Shown piece by piece: positions 1-9,700 of a stretch of 64,000 nt of DNA. This stretch comes from Clavibacter sp. B3I6 (GTDB lineage: Bacteria > Actinomycetota > Actinomycetes > Actinomycetales > Microbacteriaceae). The stretch covers positions 620,001 to 684,000 of the forward strand of contig NZ_JAUSYL010000001.1 of the NCBI RefSeq assembly GCF_030816895.1, read 5' to 3'. Under the pieces are notes generated by a model, which had not been told where the DNA came from, did not search any database, and worked only from the letters and a program-made list of their open reading frames with translations. The number at the start of each line of letters is the position of its first letter. The stretch's first letter is position 1. Both the position numbers and the translations under genes were made by a program.

Positions 1-1
1 C

Positions 2-154
2 TTCGACCGCGACCACTACGACGTGCCGGCCGCCCGTTACGACGAGCTGGTGGCCCGGGGTGCCGAGCCCGTCTCCAACCGCGACCTCGTACGGCGCCTC
101 CAGGCGAGCGGGCTGCGCGTCACTCAGCGCGAGCGGCGGGCGCCCCGCGACTGA
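2..154 (+). CDS. DUF4031 domain protein, 3' end only
   Basis: The window opens inside this reading frame, and only the last 50 codons before a TGA are present. The visible residues include FDRDHYDVP, a tyrosine-rich middle, then PVSNRDLVRRLQASGLR and a basic tail. This pattern (HYDVP, then a conserved S-R-x-L-V-R-x-L segment) is the C-terminal half of small actinobacterial DUF4031 proteins, which have no established function. The gene converges on the RNase E/G gene, and a strong hairpin lies between them. The family call rests on remembered motif similarity over about 50 residues. Confidence 0.7.
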   Translation, partial: FDRDHYDVPAARYDELVARGAEPVSNRDLVRRLQASGLRVTQRERRAPRD

Positions 155-180
155 CGGCCGCGCGTGCCGCGGGACGACGG

Positions 181-208
181 AGGGCCCGGAGCGGATGCTC
201 CGGGCCCT
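181..208. terminator. Bidirectional intrinsic terminator hairpin
   Basis: A perfect 12-bp stem (AGGGCCCGGAGC with its complement) closes a 4-nt GGAT loop. It sits between the converging DUF4031 and RNase E/G genes, so it can serve both. There is no long T run, which is usual in very GC-rich actinobacteria. Confidence 0.8.
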
Positions 209-241
209 CGCGTCGTGCGGCCGTGCAGGACGGCCGGCCGA

Positions 242-3200
242 TCAGCTGGCGTCGTCCGTCGGGGCCGGCGTCGTCAGCGTCGCGGTCGAGACGCGGCGGC
301 TGCGCGAGCGGCCCTGACCCGGCTCCTTGGGCTGCGGGAGCGCGTCGAGCACGGAGCCGAGGAGCTGCTCCGCGTCGGCCGAGCTCACGCGGCGCGGGGC
401 CGTGCGGGCGCTCGCCACCGGGATGTCGAGGATCTGCACGGGCTCGAGGCGGATCGCCTCGCGCGGCTCCAGCGTCGAGAGCGCGGGCTCCTCGACAGCG
501 GCGTCCGCCGGCGTGGGGTCCTCGACGGGCCGCGCCGGCTCCTCGGCGAGGGGCGCCTCGGGCTCCGTGCGCTCCGGCTCCGCGGTCGCGGACGACGCGC
601 GTCCCCGGCCGCCGCGGCTGCGACGCGGGCGATCGCCTCGCGGCTGCTCCTCCGCGGCGGCGGCCTCGGGTGCGGCGCGCCCCGCGTCCACCGTCTCCTC
701 CGGCGTGCGCACGACGTCCTCGACGCGGTCGATGGCGTCGTTCACCGTCTGGATGGTGCTCGTCGCGATCTTCGCGAGGGCCGAGCGCGCATCCTCGGTG
801 ATGCTGTGCGTGCTGGCCGCGGGGGTCCGCTGCTGCTGCTGCTGCTGCTGGGCCTGGCCGCCGCCGGTGCCCCGACCGCCGCCGGTGGGCCCGCCGCCGT
901 TGCCGCCGGCGCCGTGCTCCTGGCCCTTGCCGCCGCGACGACGCCCCTGGCCCTGCACGGGCTCCTGGGGGGTCTGCTTGTGGGCCATGAGCGGGTCGTG
1001 GTGGATGATGATCCCCCGGCCGGCGCACGTCTCGCAGTTCTCCGAGAAGGACTCCAGGAGCCCGAGGCCCAGCTTCTTGCGGGTCATCTGCACGAGGCCG
1101 AGCGAGGTGACCTCGGCGACCTGGTGCTTGGTGCGGTCACGGCTGAGGCACTCCACCAGGCGGCGGAGCACGAGGTCGCGGTTGGTCTCGAGGACCATGT
1201 CGATGAAGTCGACGACGATGATGCCGCCGATGTCGCGCAGGCGCATCTGGCGGACGATCTCCTCCGCCGCCTCGAGGTTGTTCTTGGTGACCGTCTCCTC
1301 GAGGTTGCCGCCGGATCCCACGAACTTGCCCGTGTTGACGTCGACCACGGTCATGGCCTCGGTGCGGTCGATGACGAGAGACCCGCCGGAGGGCAGCCAG
1401 ACCTTGCGGTCGAGCGCCTTCTCGATCTGCTCGCTGATGCGGTGCTCGTCGAAGGAGTCCCTCTCGCCGCGGTACGTCTGCACCCGGTCGATGAGGTCGG
1501 GCGCCACGCCGCGGAGGTAGCCCTCGATGATCTCCTGGGCGTCGCCGCCGTCGATCACGAGCTCGCGGAAGTCCTCGTTGAAGACGTCGCGGATGATCTT
1601 CAGCAGCAGGTCGGGCTCGGAGTGCAGGAGCGCGGGCGCCTGCGCCTTCTCGACCTGGCTGCTGATCTGGGCCCACTGCGACGTGAGGCGCTCGACGTCG
1701 AGCTTCAGCTGCTCCTCGGTCGCGCCCTCGGCGGCCGTGCGGACGATGACGCCCACGTTGTCGGGCAGCACCTCCTTGAGCGTCTTCTTGAGGCGCGCGC
1801 GCTCCGTGTCGGGGAGCTTGCGGCTGATGCCGTTCATGGACCCGTTGGGCACGTAGACGAGGTAGCGGCCCGGGAGGCTCACCTGGCTCGTGAGGCGCGC
1901 GCCCTTGTGGCCGACCGGGTCCTTGGTGACCTGGACGAGCACGCGGTCGCCGGGCTTCAGCGCGACCTCGATGCGGCGCGCGTGGTTGCCGCCGCCCTTG
2001 TCGGCGTTCGCGGCCTCCCAGTCGACCTCGCCGGAGTACAGCACGGCGTTGCGGCCGCGGCCGATGTCGATGAAGGCCGCCTCCATGCTCGGCAGCACGT
2101 TCTGGACGCGGCCGAGGTAGACGTTGCCGATGAGCGACGCCTCGTCGGCGCGGGCGACGTAGTGCTCGACGAGCACCTGGTCCTCGAGCACGCCGATCTG
2201 GATCTTGCCGTCGCGCGAGCGCACGATCATGCTGCGGTCGACCGACTCGCGGCGCGCCAGGTACTCGGACTCGGTGAGCACGGGGCGGCGGCGTCCGGCG
2301 TCGCGGCCGTCCCGCCGGCGCTGCTTCTTGGCCTCGAGGCGCGTGGATCCCTTGATCCGCTGCGGCTCGGTGATGAGCTCGGGCTGCTCGCGGGGCGTGC
2401 GGACCTTGACGACGGTGCCGGGCGCGTCGTCGCCGTCGCGGCCCTCCTCGCCGGAGCGACGGCGCGCGCGGCGGCGGACCGACGGGGCGTCGTCCTCGTC
2501 GTCGCGGTCGTCGTCCCGGTCGCGGTCGCGGCCGTCGCGGCCCGTGCTGCGGTCCTGGCCGCGTCCGCGGCGCGAGGAGCGCGAGGGGCGCTCGTCGCGG
2601 TCGCGGTCCAGGTCGTCCTCGTCGTCGCGGCGGTCGTCGCGACGGTCGTCCCGGCGATCGTCCCGCTCGCGGCGGGGCGGCAGCGGCGCGATGTCCGGGG
2701 CCTGGAAGAAGACGGAGAGGGACGGGAGCGCGCGGGCCGGGGCGGCGGGCGCCTCGGCAGCGATCTCCTCGTCCTCGGGTGCGTCCGCGGCGGGTGCGGT
2801 GACGTCGGCGGGGGCCTCGACGTCGGCGGGGACCGTCTCCTCGGGTGTGACGGCGGCCTTGCGCGGGGCCCGCTTGCGGGGCGCCCGGGCGACGGGCGCG
2901 GCGGTCTCCTCCGCGACGGGCGCGACGGGCTCGGATCCGGAGGCGGGCGCCTCGGCGGACGCGTCGACGCTGGCGCCCTCCGACGAGGAGTCCGCGGGAG
3001 CGGATGCGGTGCTGGTGCCGGCGCGACGCGAGCGTCGGGCGACCGGCGTCTCGGGCTGCTCCGGCGTGGACTGGGTGTCGTCGTTCTCGTTCAGGGTGAG
3101 GCCCTTCGCTTCGGAGGCGGCGGGCGTGCCGCTCGCCTCGGGGGTCGCGGTCGCGGGGAGGACGGGCGCGCCGTCCGTCTCCGGTGCCGCGTTCGGCTCG

Positions 3201-3271
3201 GCACGGCGGCCGGTCAGCCGCTCGAAGAGGCTGGGACGCCTCCTGCCGGTGTTCTCGTCTCTCTCCACCAT
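242..3271 (-). CDS. rne: Ribonuclease E/G family endoribonuclease
   Basis: This is a 1009-residue RNase E/G, the main endonuclease of mRNA decay and rRNA processing. The first ~370 residues are low complexity, acidic and arginine rich, with repeated RDDRRDD. An S1 RNA-binding domain follows (around GNVYLGRVQNVLPSMEAAF, ~375-470). The DNase I-like catalytic core has VVDVNTGKF (~640) and VVDFIDM (~685), and a CETCAGRG zinc link lies near 745. A glutamine run (~810) and another long disordered tail follow. The ATG at 3271 was chosen because a GAGGAG ribosome site lies 10 nt upstream; the longer open frame upstream is unlike any family member. Core motifs make the function secure. The disordered flanks are typical of actinobacterial RNase E, where they may hold degradosome partners. 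Confidence 0.95.
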   Translation of the reverse strand: MVERDENTGRRRPSLFERLTGRRAEPNAAPETDGAPVLPATATPEASGTPAASEAKGLTLNENDDTQSTPEQPETPVARRSRRAGTSTASAPADSSSEGASVDASAEAPASGSEPVAPVAEETAAPVARAPRKRAPRKAAVTPEETVPADVEAPADVTAPAADAPEDEEIAAEAPAAPARALPSLSVFFQAPDIAPLPPRRERDDRRDDRRDDRRDDEDDLDRDRDERPSRSSRRGRGQDRSTGRDGRDRDRDDDRDDEDDAPSVRRRARRRSGEEGRDGDDAPGTVVKVRTPREQPELITEPQRIKGSTRLEAKKQRRRDGRDAGRRRPVLTESEYLARRESVDRSMIVRSRDGKIQIGVLEDQVLVEHYVARADEASLIGNVYLGRVQNVLPSMEAAFIDIGRGRNAVLYSGEVDWEAANADKGGGNHARRIEVALKPGDRVLVQVTKDPVGHKGARLTSQVSLPGRYLVYVPNGSMNGISRKLPDTERARLKKTLKEVLPDNVGVIVRTAAEGATEEQLKLDVERLTSQWAQISSQVEKAQAPALLHSEPDLLLKIIRDVFNEDFRELVIDGGDAQEIIEGYLRGVAPDLIDRVQTYRGERDSFDEHRISEQIEKALDRKVWLPSGGSLVIDRTEAMTVVDVNTGKFVGSGGNLEETVTKNNLEAAEEIVRQMRLRDIGGIIVVDFIDMVLETNRDLVLRRLVECLSRDRTKHQVAEVTSLGLVQMTRKKLGLGLLESFSENCETCAGRGIIIHHDPLMAHKQTPQEPVQGQGRRRGGKGQEHGAGGNGGGPTGGGRGTGGGQAQQQQQQQRTPAASTHSITEDARSALAKIATSTIQTVNDAIDRVEDVVRTPEETVDAGRAAPEAAAAEEQPRGDRPRRSRGGRGRASSATAEPERTEPEAPLAEEPARPVEDPTPADAAVEEPALSTLEPREAIRLEPVQILDIPVASARTAPRRVSSADAEQLLGSVLDALPQPKEPGQGRSRSRRVSTATLTTPAPTDDAS

Positions 3272-3576
3272 CTCTGGTGCACTCCTCAACCGGTCGGTAC
3301 GGCCGCGCCGTACCCCGGTAGCTCTCCGAGTGGATCCCCGCCTGCGCGGTTCTCCGTCGATCCTGGTCTGCGACGTCCGGCCCGAGGCTTCGGTCGTGCG
3401 CACTGGTACGGAACTGGCTATCCGCCGCCGGACGTGCCGTGCGGCCCGGGTCTGCCCCGGGAAAGACTCTTCATGGCGGTCGTCCCGCGCGGCGGTCCGA
3501 CCTGCCAGCCAGTATCGCACGCCGACGCCCATGCGGCCGTCAGGGTCGGCGGTCCTCCGTCTGCCATGATCGCCGG
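3272..3576. other. Divergent intergenic region: rne leader and VKOR promoter
   Basis: This 305-nt gap separates divergent rne and the VKOR gene. On the rne side a perfect 8-bp hairpin (GGTACGGC, 3-nt loop, GCCGTACC) spans 3296-3314, about 15 nt upstream of the rne ribosome site, so the rne mRNA has a structured leader. On the VKOR side a CATGAT hexamer at 3565-3570 stands 6 nt before the ATG. Nothing else convincing is seen. Confidence 0.5.
3565..3576 (+). promoter_or_regulatory. Putative leaderless -10 element of the VKOR gene
   Basis: CATGAT followed by exactly 6 nt and then the ATG fits the YANNNT-N6-ATG layout of leaderless actinobacterial genes. No ribosome-binding site is present before this start. 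Confidence 0.5.
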
Positions 3577-4185
3577 ATGACCGCGACCCGGGCCCCCGTG
3601 CATCCCCGCTCCCTGGCCCTCCTGCTCGTGGTCACGGGCGTCGTCGGGTGGATCGGGTCGTTCGTCCTCGTCCTCGAGCGGCTGAACCTGCTGGAGAACC
3701 CGGGCGCGTCGCTCTCGTGCGACATCAACCCGTTCATCTCGTGCGCGACGGTCATCGAGTCGCCGCAGGGATCGCTGCTCGGGTTCCCGAACCCGCTCAT
3801 CGGCGTCGCCGCCTTCGTCGTGCCGGTCGTCCTCGGGATGGCGCTGCTGGCGGGCGCCCGCTTCGCGCGCTGGTTCTGGACCCTCTTCGCGCTGGGCGCG
3901 CTCGGCGGGTGGCTCTTCGTGACGTGGCTCTTCACGCAGAGCGTCTTCGTGATCGGGGCGCTCTGCCCCTACTGCCTGCTCGTGTGGAGCGCGATGATCC
4001 CGCTGTGGTGGGGCACGCTCGCCGCCACCGCCCGCTCGGGGCTGATCCCCGTGCCGTCGGGCGTCCGTCGCGCGGCCGACGCCGTGGCGCCCTACACATG
4101 GGCGGTCGTCGTGCTGAACTACGCCGTCATCGTCGTCGCCGTGATCGCGGCGTTCCCGGCGCTCCTCCCCACGCTCCTCGGCTGA
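3577..4185 (+). CDS. Vitamin K epoxide reductase (VKOR) family membrane protein
   Basis: This 202-residue polytopic membrane protein is of the bacterial VKOR family, which re-oxidises DsbA-like partners with quinone as electron acceptor. Four to five hydrophobic segments are visible. The quinone-site CPYC motif is at 130-133 (ALCPYCLLVW), and the periplasmic-loop cysteine pair is C48 and C56 (SCDINPFISC). All four redox cysteines are therefore present. The start follows a CATGAT hexamer by 6 nt, which suggests a leaderless message; the longer upstream frame lacks family sequence. The gene is transcribed alone and ends at a strong bidirectional terminator. No DsbA-type partner lies next to it; the DsbA-like protein at 61461 is far away. 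Confidence 0.9.
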   Translation: MTATRAPVHPRSLALLLVVTGVVGWIGSFVLVLERLNLLENPGASLSCDINPFISCATVIESPQGSLLGFPNPLIGVAAFVVPVVLGMALLAGARFARWFWTLFALGALGGWLFVTWLFTQSVFVIGALCPYCLLVWSAMIPLWWGTLAATARSGLIPVPSGVRRAADAVAPYTWAVVVLNYAVIVVAVIAAFPALLPTLLG

Positions 4186-4199
4186 GCGAGCGGCAGATG

Positions 4200-4240
4200 C
4201 GACGAGGGGCCGACCGGATGATCCGGTCGGCCCCTCGTCG
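4200..4240. terminator. Bidirectional terminator between VKOR and ndk
   Basis: A perfect 19-bp stem (4200-4218 with 4222-4240) closes a 3-nt TGA loop. It sits between two converging genes and is one of the strongest hairpins in the window. Confidence 0.85.
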
Positions 4241-4249
4241 ATGCGCCCG

Positions 4250-4669
4250 CTAGAACCAGAGGGCGAGCTCGCGCGCGGCGGACTCGGGCGAGTCGCTGCC
4301 GTGCACGAGGTTCTGCGCGACGGCGAGGCCCCAGTCGCGGCCGAGGTCGCCGCGGATCGTGCCGGGGGCGGCACCCGTCGGGTCGGTGGTGCCGGCGAGC
4401 GAGCGGAAGCCCTCGATGACGCGGTTCCCGGCGACGCGCACGGCGACGACGGGGCCGGACTCCATGAACTCCACGAGCGGCTCGTAGAAGGGCTTGCCCT
4501 GGTGCTCCTCGTAGTGCTGCTCGAGCAGGGCGCGCTCGGCCTGCACCATGCGGAGGTCGACGATCTGGTAGCCCTTGGCCTCGATGCGGCGGAGGATCTC
4601 GCCGGTGAGGCCGCGGGCGACGCCGTCGGGCTTGACGAGGACGAGGGTCTCCTGGACGGGAGCGGTCAT
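4250..4669 (-). CDS. ndk: Nucleoside diphosphate kinase
   Basis: This 139-residue enzyme exchanges phosphate between nucleoside di- and triphosphates through a phosphohistidine. The N-terminal TLVLVKPDGVARGL, the substrate loop around GPVVAVRVAGN, and the active-site NLVHGSDSPESA are all intact. The length matches the family. The ATG at 4669 is preceded by a GGAGAG ribosome site. It is the last gene of the ileS-folC-DUF4233-ndk run, separated from DUF4233 by 11 nt, and ends 10 nt before the terminator. Confidence 0.97.
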   Translation of the reverse strand: MTAPVQETLVLVKPDGVARGLTGEILRRIEAKGYQIVDLRMVQAERALLEQHYEEHQGKPFYEPLVEFMESGPVVAVRVAGNRVIEGFRSLAGTTDPTGAAPGTIRGDLGRDWGLAVAQNLVHGSDSPESAARELALWF

Positions 4670-4680
4670 GGGTGTCTCTC

Positions 4681-5184
4681 CTACGGGGTGGGAGCCGGCG
4701 GCTCGGTGGTCGGTCGGTGGTCGGTGGGGCGGACGCCATCGGGACCCGGGACGCCGTCGGGGTGCGCGGCCGCCTGCTCGTCGAGCATGGCCTGCTCCCA
4801 CGCGCCGCGGGCGGACGCCTTCTCGCGGTCGATGCGGGCGCCCTGGACCATGGCGTAGATCCAGAGGAGCAGGAAGAAGCCGCCGACGGCGTACATGGCG
4901 GGCAGCACGAGGCCCGTGAGGACGACGAGCACCTGCACGACCCAGCCGGCGCGGATCCCCGCGCGGGTGCGGAGCGATCCGACGACGGCGAGCATCGCGA
5001 GCACGAGGAGCGCGCCGCCGCCGAGCGCGGGCAGCGCGGGCAGGGCCTCGAGGCCGAAGGCGACGAGGCTCGCGAGGAACACGACGATGACCTGGAAGCC
5101 CATGACGATGGACCCGAGGATCTCGACCGTGGTCCGCGGCGGGCGCGGTCGCCGGGTGCGCGCGGGGCGGCCGTCGGTGCTCAC
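4681..5184 (-). CDS. DUF4233 family membrane protein
   Basis: This 167-residue protein has a basic, arginine/proline-rich N-terminus, about four hydrophobic segments (from VEILGSIVMGFQVIVVFL to YAVGGFFLLLWIYAMVQGA) and a charged proline-rich tail. It matches DUF4233, which in actinobacteria is characteristically encoded directly after folC, as here. Its ATG overlaps the folC stop by 4 nt (ATGA), so it is probably translationally coupled. The function is unknown. The conserved neighbourhood suggests a link with folate or one-carbon metabolism, but that is inference from position only. Confidence 0.85.
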   Translation of the reverse strand: MSTDGRPARTRRPRPPRTTVEILGSIVMGFQVIVVFLASLVAFGLEALPALPALGGGALLVLAMLAVVGSLRTRAGIRAGWVVQVLVVLTGLVLPAMYAVGGFFLLLWIYAMVQGARIDREKASARGAWEQAMLDEQAAAHPDGVPGPDGVRPTDHRPTTEPPAPTP

Positions 5185-6749
5185 GCGGTCTTCCAGCCCT
5201 GGTCGAGGGCGTGCGCGATGGCCTCGCCGACGAGCAGGATCGACCCGGTGACGAGGGCCGCGCCCTTCTCGGTCTCGCCCGCGGAGTCGCGCGCGTCGTC
5301 GAGGGCGGTGCGGAGGTCGGGCTCGACGGTGACGCGGTCACGGCCGACGACGCCGACGACGACGCGGGCCAGCTCGTCGGGATCCACCGAGCGCTCCGAC
5401 GCGGACCGCGTGACGATGAAGTGGTCGACGACGGGTGCCAGCTCGCGGACGATGCCCTCGGCGTCCTTGTCCGCGAGGATGCCGATGACGGCCGTCACGC
5501 GGTCGAACGTGAAGTAGACGGGCAGCGCGGCAGCGAGCGACGCGGCGCCGGCGGGGTTGTGCGCGGCGTCGACGAGCACGGTCGGCTCGGTGCCGACGAC
5601 CTGCAGGCGGCCCGGGCTCGTGGCGGTGGCGAGGCCCTCCGCGAGGACGTCCTCGTGGATGGCGTGGTCGCCGCCGCCGAGGAACGACTCGACCGCGGCG
5701 ATGGCGACCGCCGCGTTCTGCGCCTGGTGCGCGCCGAACAGGGGCAGGAACACGTCGCGGTAGGTGCCCGCGAGGCCCTGCACGGAGATGACCTGCCCGC
5801 CGACCGCGAGGGTCGTGTCGAGGAGGCGGAAGCGCTCCCCCTCCATCGACCAGGTCGACTCGGTGAGCTCCGCGGCGCGGGTGAGCTCGGCCACGACCTC
5901 GGGGACCTGCGCGCTCGACACGACGTCGGAGGAGGGCTTCACGATGCCGGACTTGGTGCGCGCGATCTCCGCGACCGTGGATCCGAGCCGCTGCACGTGG
6001 TCGAGCGAGACGGGCGTGAACACCGCGACCTCGCCGTCCGCGACGTTCGTCGAGTCCCACTCGCCGCCCATGCCGACCTCGATCACGGCGACGTCGACGG
6101 GCGCGTCGGCGAAGGAGGCGAACGCGAGCACCGTGAGCGCCTCGAAGAACGTGACGGGCTGCTCGCCCGCGGCCACGAGCTCCTGGTCGACCAGGTCGAT
6201 GAAGGGCTCGACGTCGGCCCAGTTGCGGCTGAGCGCCTCGTCGGTGATGGGCTGGCCGTCGACCACGATCCGCTCGTTGAGGCGGACGAGGTGGGGGCTC
6301 GTGAACAGGCCCGTGCGGAGTCCGGCGGCGCGGAGGATGCTCTCCGTCATCCGGCTCGTCGAGGTCTTCCCGTTGGTGCCCGTGACGTGCACGACCTTGT
6401 AGGCGCGGTGCGGGTCGCCGAGCAGCTCGACGACGCGGCGCGTGGCCGAGAGGCGCGGCTGCGGCGCCTGCTCCCCCACGCGGGCGAGGAGCGCCTGGTA
6501 CACCTGGTCGCCCTCGCGCTCGTAGTAGTTCTCGTCCTCGACCTCGCGGCCCGCGACGATCGACTGCTCGGCCTCGCGGCGGAGCTCGGCTGCGTCGTCC
6601 GCGAAGAGCTGGTCGTCGCTCAGGCCGTCGACGTCGGGGTCGAGGGCGCGCGCCGCGGCATCGACGCCCTCGTCCGTCTCCGGCTCGAAGTCGTCGTCGC
6701 GTCGGATGTCGTCGTCGTCGAAGGGCCGTCCGCCCTGCTGGTCGCTCAT
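5181..6749 (-). CDS. folC: Bifunctional folylpolyglutamate synthase / dihydrofolate synthase
   Basis: This Mur-ligase-fold enzyme adds glutamate to dihydropteroate and folates. The ATP-binding HVTGTNGKTSTSRM lies near residue 124, and the folate-loop region FTSPHLVRLNERI and the C-terminal domain (VDAAHNPAG) are present. At 522 residues it is longer than the usual ~420-450. The excess is an N-terminal ~85-residue acidic extension (FDDDDIRRDDDFEPETDEG) before the conserved YQALLARVGE. The start overlaps the ileS stop as ATGA. The extension has no known role; a shorter internal start cannot be excluded, but the coupled ATG is the best-placed one. Confidence 0.93.
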   Translation of the reverse strand: MSDQQGGRPFDDDDIRRDDDFEPETDEGVDAAARALDPDVDGLSDDQLFADDAAELRREAEQSIVAGREVEDENYYEREGDQVYQALLARVGEQAPQPRLSATRRVVELLGDPHRAYKVVHVTGTNGKTSTSRMTESILRAAGLRTGLFTSPHLVRLNERIVVDGQPITDEALSRNWADVEPFIDLVDQELVAAGEQPVTFFEALTVLAFASFADAPVDVAVIEVGMGGEWDSTNVADGEVAVFTPVSLDHVQRLGSTVAEIARTKSGIVKPSSDVVSSAQVPEVVAELTRAAELTESTWSMEGERFRLLDTTLAVGGQVISVQGLAGTYRDVFLPLFGAHQAQNAAVAIAAVESFLGGGDHAIHEDVLAEGLATATSPGRLQVVGTEPTVLVDAAHNPAGAASLAAALPVYFTFDRVTAVIGILADKDAEGIVRELAPVVDHFIVTRSASERSVDPDELARVVVGVVGRDRVTVEPDLRTALDDARDSAGETEKGAALVTGSILLVGEAIAHALDQGWKTA

Positions 6750-9700
6750 GCTCGCTCCACCTCGATGTCCAGGGGGGAACCGCCGCCCACGGTGATGCCG
6801 GACGCCGACGGCTCGGCGGCCGCGTCGATCCGCAGCGCCACCGCCAGGGTCTCACGGGCGATGAGGTCCCGGAACCGCTCGGCCTGCTCGGCGCCCGCGG
6901 CGTCCAGCCGGATGACGAGCGCGATGCGGTCGCTCACGTCGAGCCCCGCGCCCTTGCGGGCGTCCTGGACGTTGCGCACGACGTCGCGCGCGAGGCCCTC
7001 GGCCTCGAGCTCGGGCGTGAGCGCGGTGTCGAGCAGCAGGAAGCCGCCGCCCGGCAGGAGCGCGAGCGCCTGGTCGGCGCGGTCGCCCGCCACCTCCAGC
7101 ACGAGCTCGTACTCGCCGGCCACGAGCGGCACGCCGCCCGCGACGACCTCGCCGTCCGCCTCGGTCCAGTCGCCCTGGCGCGCGGCCTGGATCACCTGCT
7201 GCACGCCCTTGCCGAGGCGGGGCCCCGCGACGCGCGCGTTGACGGTGAGGCGGCGCGTGATCCCCGCGTCAGCCGCGCTCGTGGGCGTCAGCTCCTCGAC
7301 GGAGACGGCCTTGACGTTGAGCTCGTCGCGGAGGATGTCCTCGAACCGGGCGAGGCCCTCGGCGTCGTCGCTCACGACCGTGAGGCGCGCGAGCGGCTGA
7401 CGCACGCGGAGGCCCGACTGCTTGCGGAGCGACAGCGCGGTGGACGCCACCTGCCGGACGCGGTCCATGACCTCGACGAGGCGGTCGTCGGCGGGCAGCT
7501 CCTCGGGATCCGGCCAGTCCTCCAGGTGGACGCTGCGCCCGCCCGTGAGGTCCTTCCAGATCCGCTCGGACACGAGCGGCAGGAGCGGCGCCGCGACGCG
7601 CGTCACGGTCTCGAGGACCGTGTACAGCGTGTCGAACGCCTGCGTGCCGCGGACGGTGCCGTCGGCCCGGGCCTCGACGCCCGCCCAGAACCGGTCGCGG
7701 CTGCGGCGCACGTACCAGTTGGTGAGCACGTCGGCGAAGTCGCGGAGCGCGGCGGCCGCGAGGGTCGAGTCGAGCGCGGTCATGTGCTCGGTGACCTCGG
7801 TCACGAGGCGACGGGTGCGGGCCAGGATGTAGCGGTCGAGCACGTCGTCGCTCGTCGTGTCGCGGCGCGCGTCGTACCCGCCGGGCGCCGCCGAGTTGGC
7901 GTAGAGCGAGAAGAAGTACCAGGTGCTCCAGAGGGGCAGGAGGACCTGGCGGACGCCCTCGCGGATGCCCTCCTCGGTGACGACGAGGTTGCCGCCGCGG
8001 AGCACGGGGCTCGCGAGGAGGAACCAGCGCATGGCGTCGGATCCGTCGCGGTCGAAGACATCGTTGACGTCCGGGTAGTTGCGGAGCGACTTCGACATCT
8101 TCTGGCCGTCGTTGCCGAGCACGATGCCGTGGCTGACGACGCTCGAGAACGCGGGCCGGTCGAACAGGGCCGTGGACAGCGCGTGCAGCGTGTAGAACCA
8201 GCCGCGGGTCTGGCCGATGTACTCGACGATGAAGTCCGCGGGGCTGTGCTCCTCGAACCACTCGCGGTTCTCGAACGGGTAGTGCACCTGCGCGAAGGGC
8301 ATGGAGCCCGAGTCGAACCAGACGTCGAGCACGTCCTCGATGCGGCGCATGGTGGAGCGGCCCGTCGGGTCGTCGGGGTTCGGGCGGGTGAGCTCGTCGA
8401 TGAACGGGCGGTGCAGGTCCGTCGGGCGGACGCCGAAGTCGGCCTCGAGCTCGTCGAGGCTCCCGTACACGTCGACGCGCGGGTACGCGGGGTCGTCGCT
8501 CTTCCACACCGGGATGGGGCTGCCCCAGAACCGGTTGCGGCTGATGGACCAGTCGCGCGCGTTGCCGATCCACTTGCCGAACTGGCCGTCCTTGACGTTC
8601 TCGGGCGTCCACGTGATGTCCTGGTTGAGGCGCACCATGTCGTCGCGGAAGTCGGTGACGCGCACGAACCAGCTGGAGACGGCCTTGTAGATGAGCGGGT
8701 TCTTGCAGCGCCAGCAGTGCGGGTAGGAGTGCTCGTAGCTGGCCTGGCGGATGAGCCGGCCCTGCGCCTTGAGCATGCGCGTGAGCGTCCTGCCGGCGTC
8801 CGACCACAGCTCCCCCGCGACCTCGGGCACCGTGTCGACGAACCGGCCGCCCTCGTCGAGGGACAGGATCACCGGGATGCCGGCGGCGCCGCACACCTGC
8901 TGGTCCTCCTCGCCGTAGGCCGGCGCCTGGTGCACGATGCCCGTGCCGTCGGTGGTGGTGACGTAGTCGGCGACGAGCACCTGCCACGCGTTCTCCGTGC
9001 CGAACCGCTCGACATCCGCGTAGTAGTCCCAGAGGCGGTCGTACGAGATGCCCTCGAGCTGGCGCCCGAGGACGGTGCGGGAGACGGCGGCGCGGGCCTC
9101 GTCGGCGGACGCGTAGCCGAGGTCCTTCGCGTAGTTCCCCACGAGGTCCTGGGCGATGAGGTACTCGGATCCGAGCACCTCCGCCGCGAGCTGCACGGAG
9201 GACGCGCGGGGCAGCGAGTCGGGCGCCTCGGAGTCGGGCGTGCCGGCGGGACCCGCGGGCACGACGGCGTACGTGATGTCGGGGCCGACCGCGAGCGCCA
9301 TGTTCGTGGGCAGGGTCCAGGGCGTGGTCGTCCAGGCGAGCGCGCGGACGGCGGTGAGGCCGAGCGACTCGGCCTTGGCGCCGACGAGCGGGAACGTGAC
9401 GGTGACGGACTGGTCCTGGCGCATGCGGTAGACGTCGTCGTCCATGCGCAGCTCGTGGTTGCTCAGCGGCGTCTGGTCGTGCCAGCAGTACGGCAGCACG
9501 CGGAAGCCCTCGTAGGCGAGGCCCTTCGTGTGCAGCTCCTTGAAGGCCCAGATGACCGACTCCATGAAGTCGACGTCGAGCGTCTTGTAGTCGTCCTCGA
9601 AGTCGACCCAGCGGGCCGAGCGGGTGACGTACTCCTCCCACTCGCCCGTGTACTCGAGCACGGAGCGGCGCGCGACGGCGTTGAAGCGCTCGACGCCCAT

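Noticed and set aside
2600..2690. Repeated GTCGTC/CGGTCG tracts that might be a DNA repeat element
   Set aside because: They encode the RDDRRDD low-complexity repeats of RNase E and need no other explanation.
164..3580. Very long plus-strand open frame opposite rne
   Set aside because: It is the antisense shadow of rne; its composition (long R/A/L/D runs) matches no protein family and rne motifs are unambiguous on the other strand.
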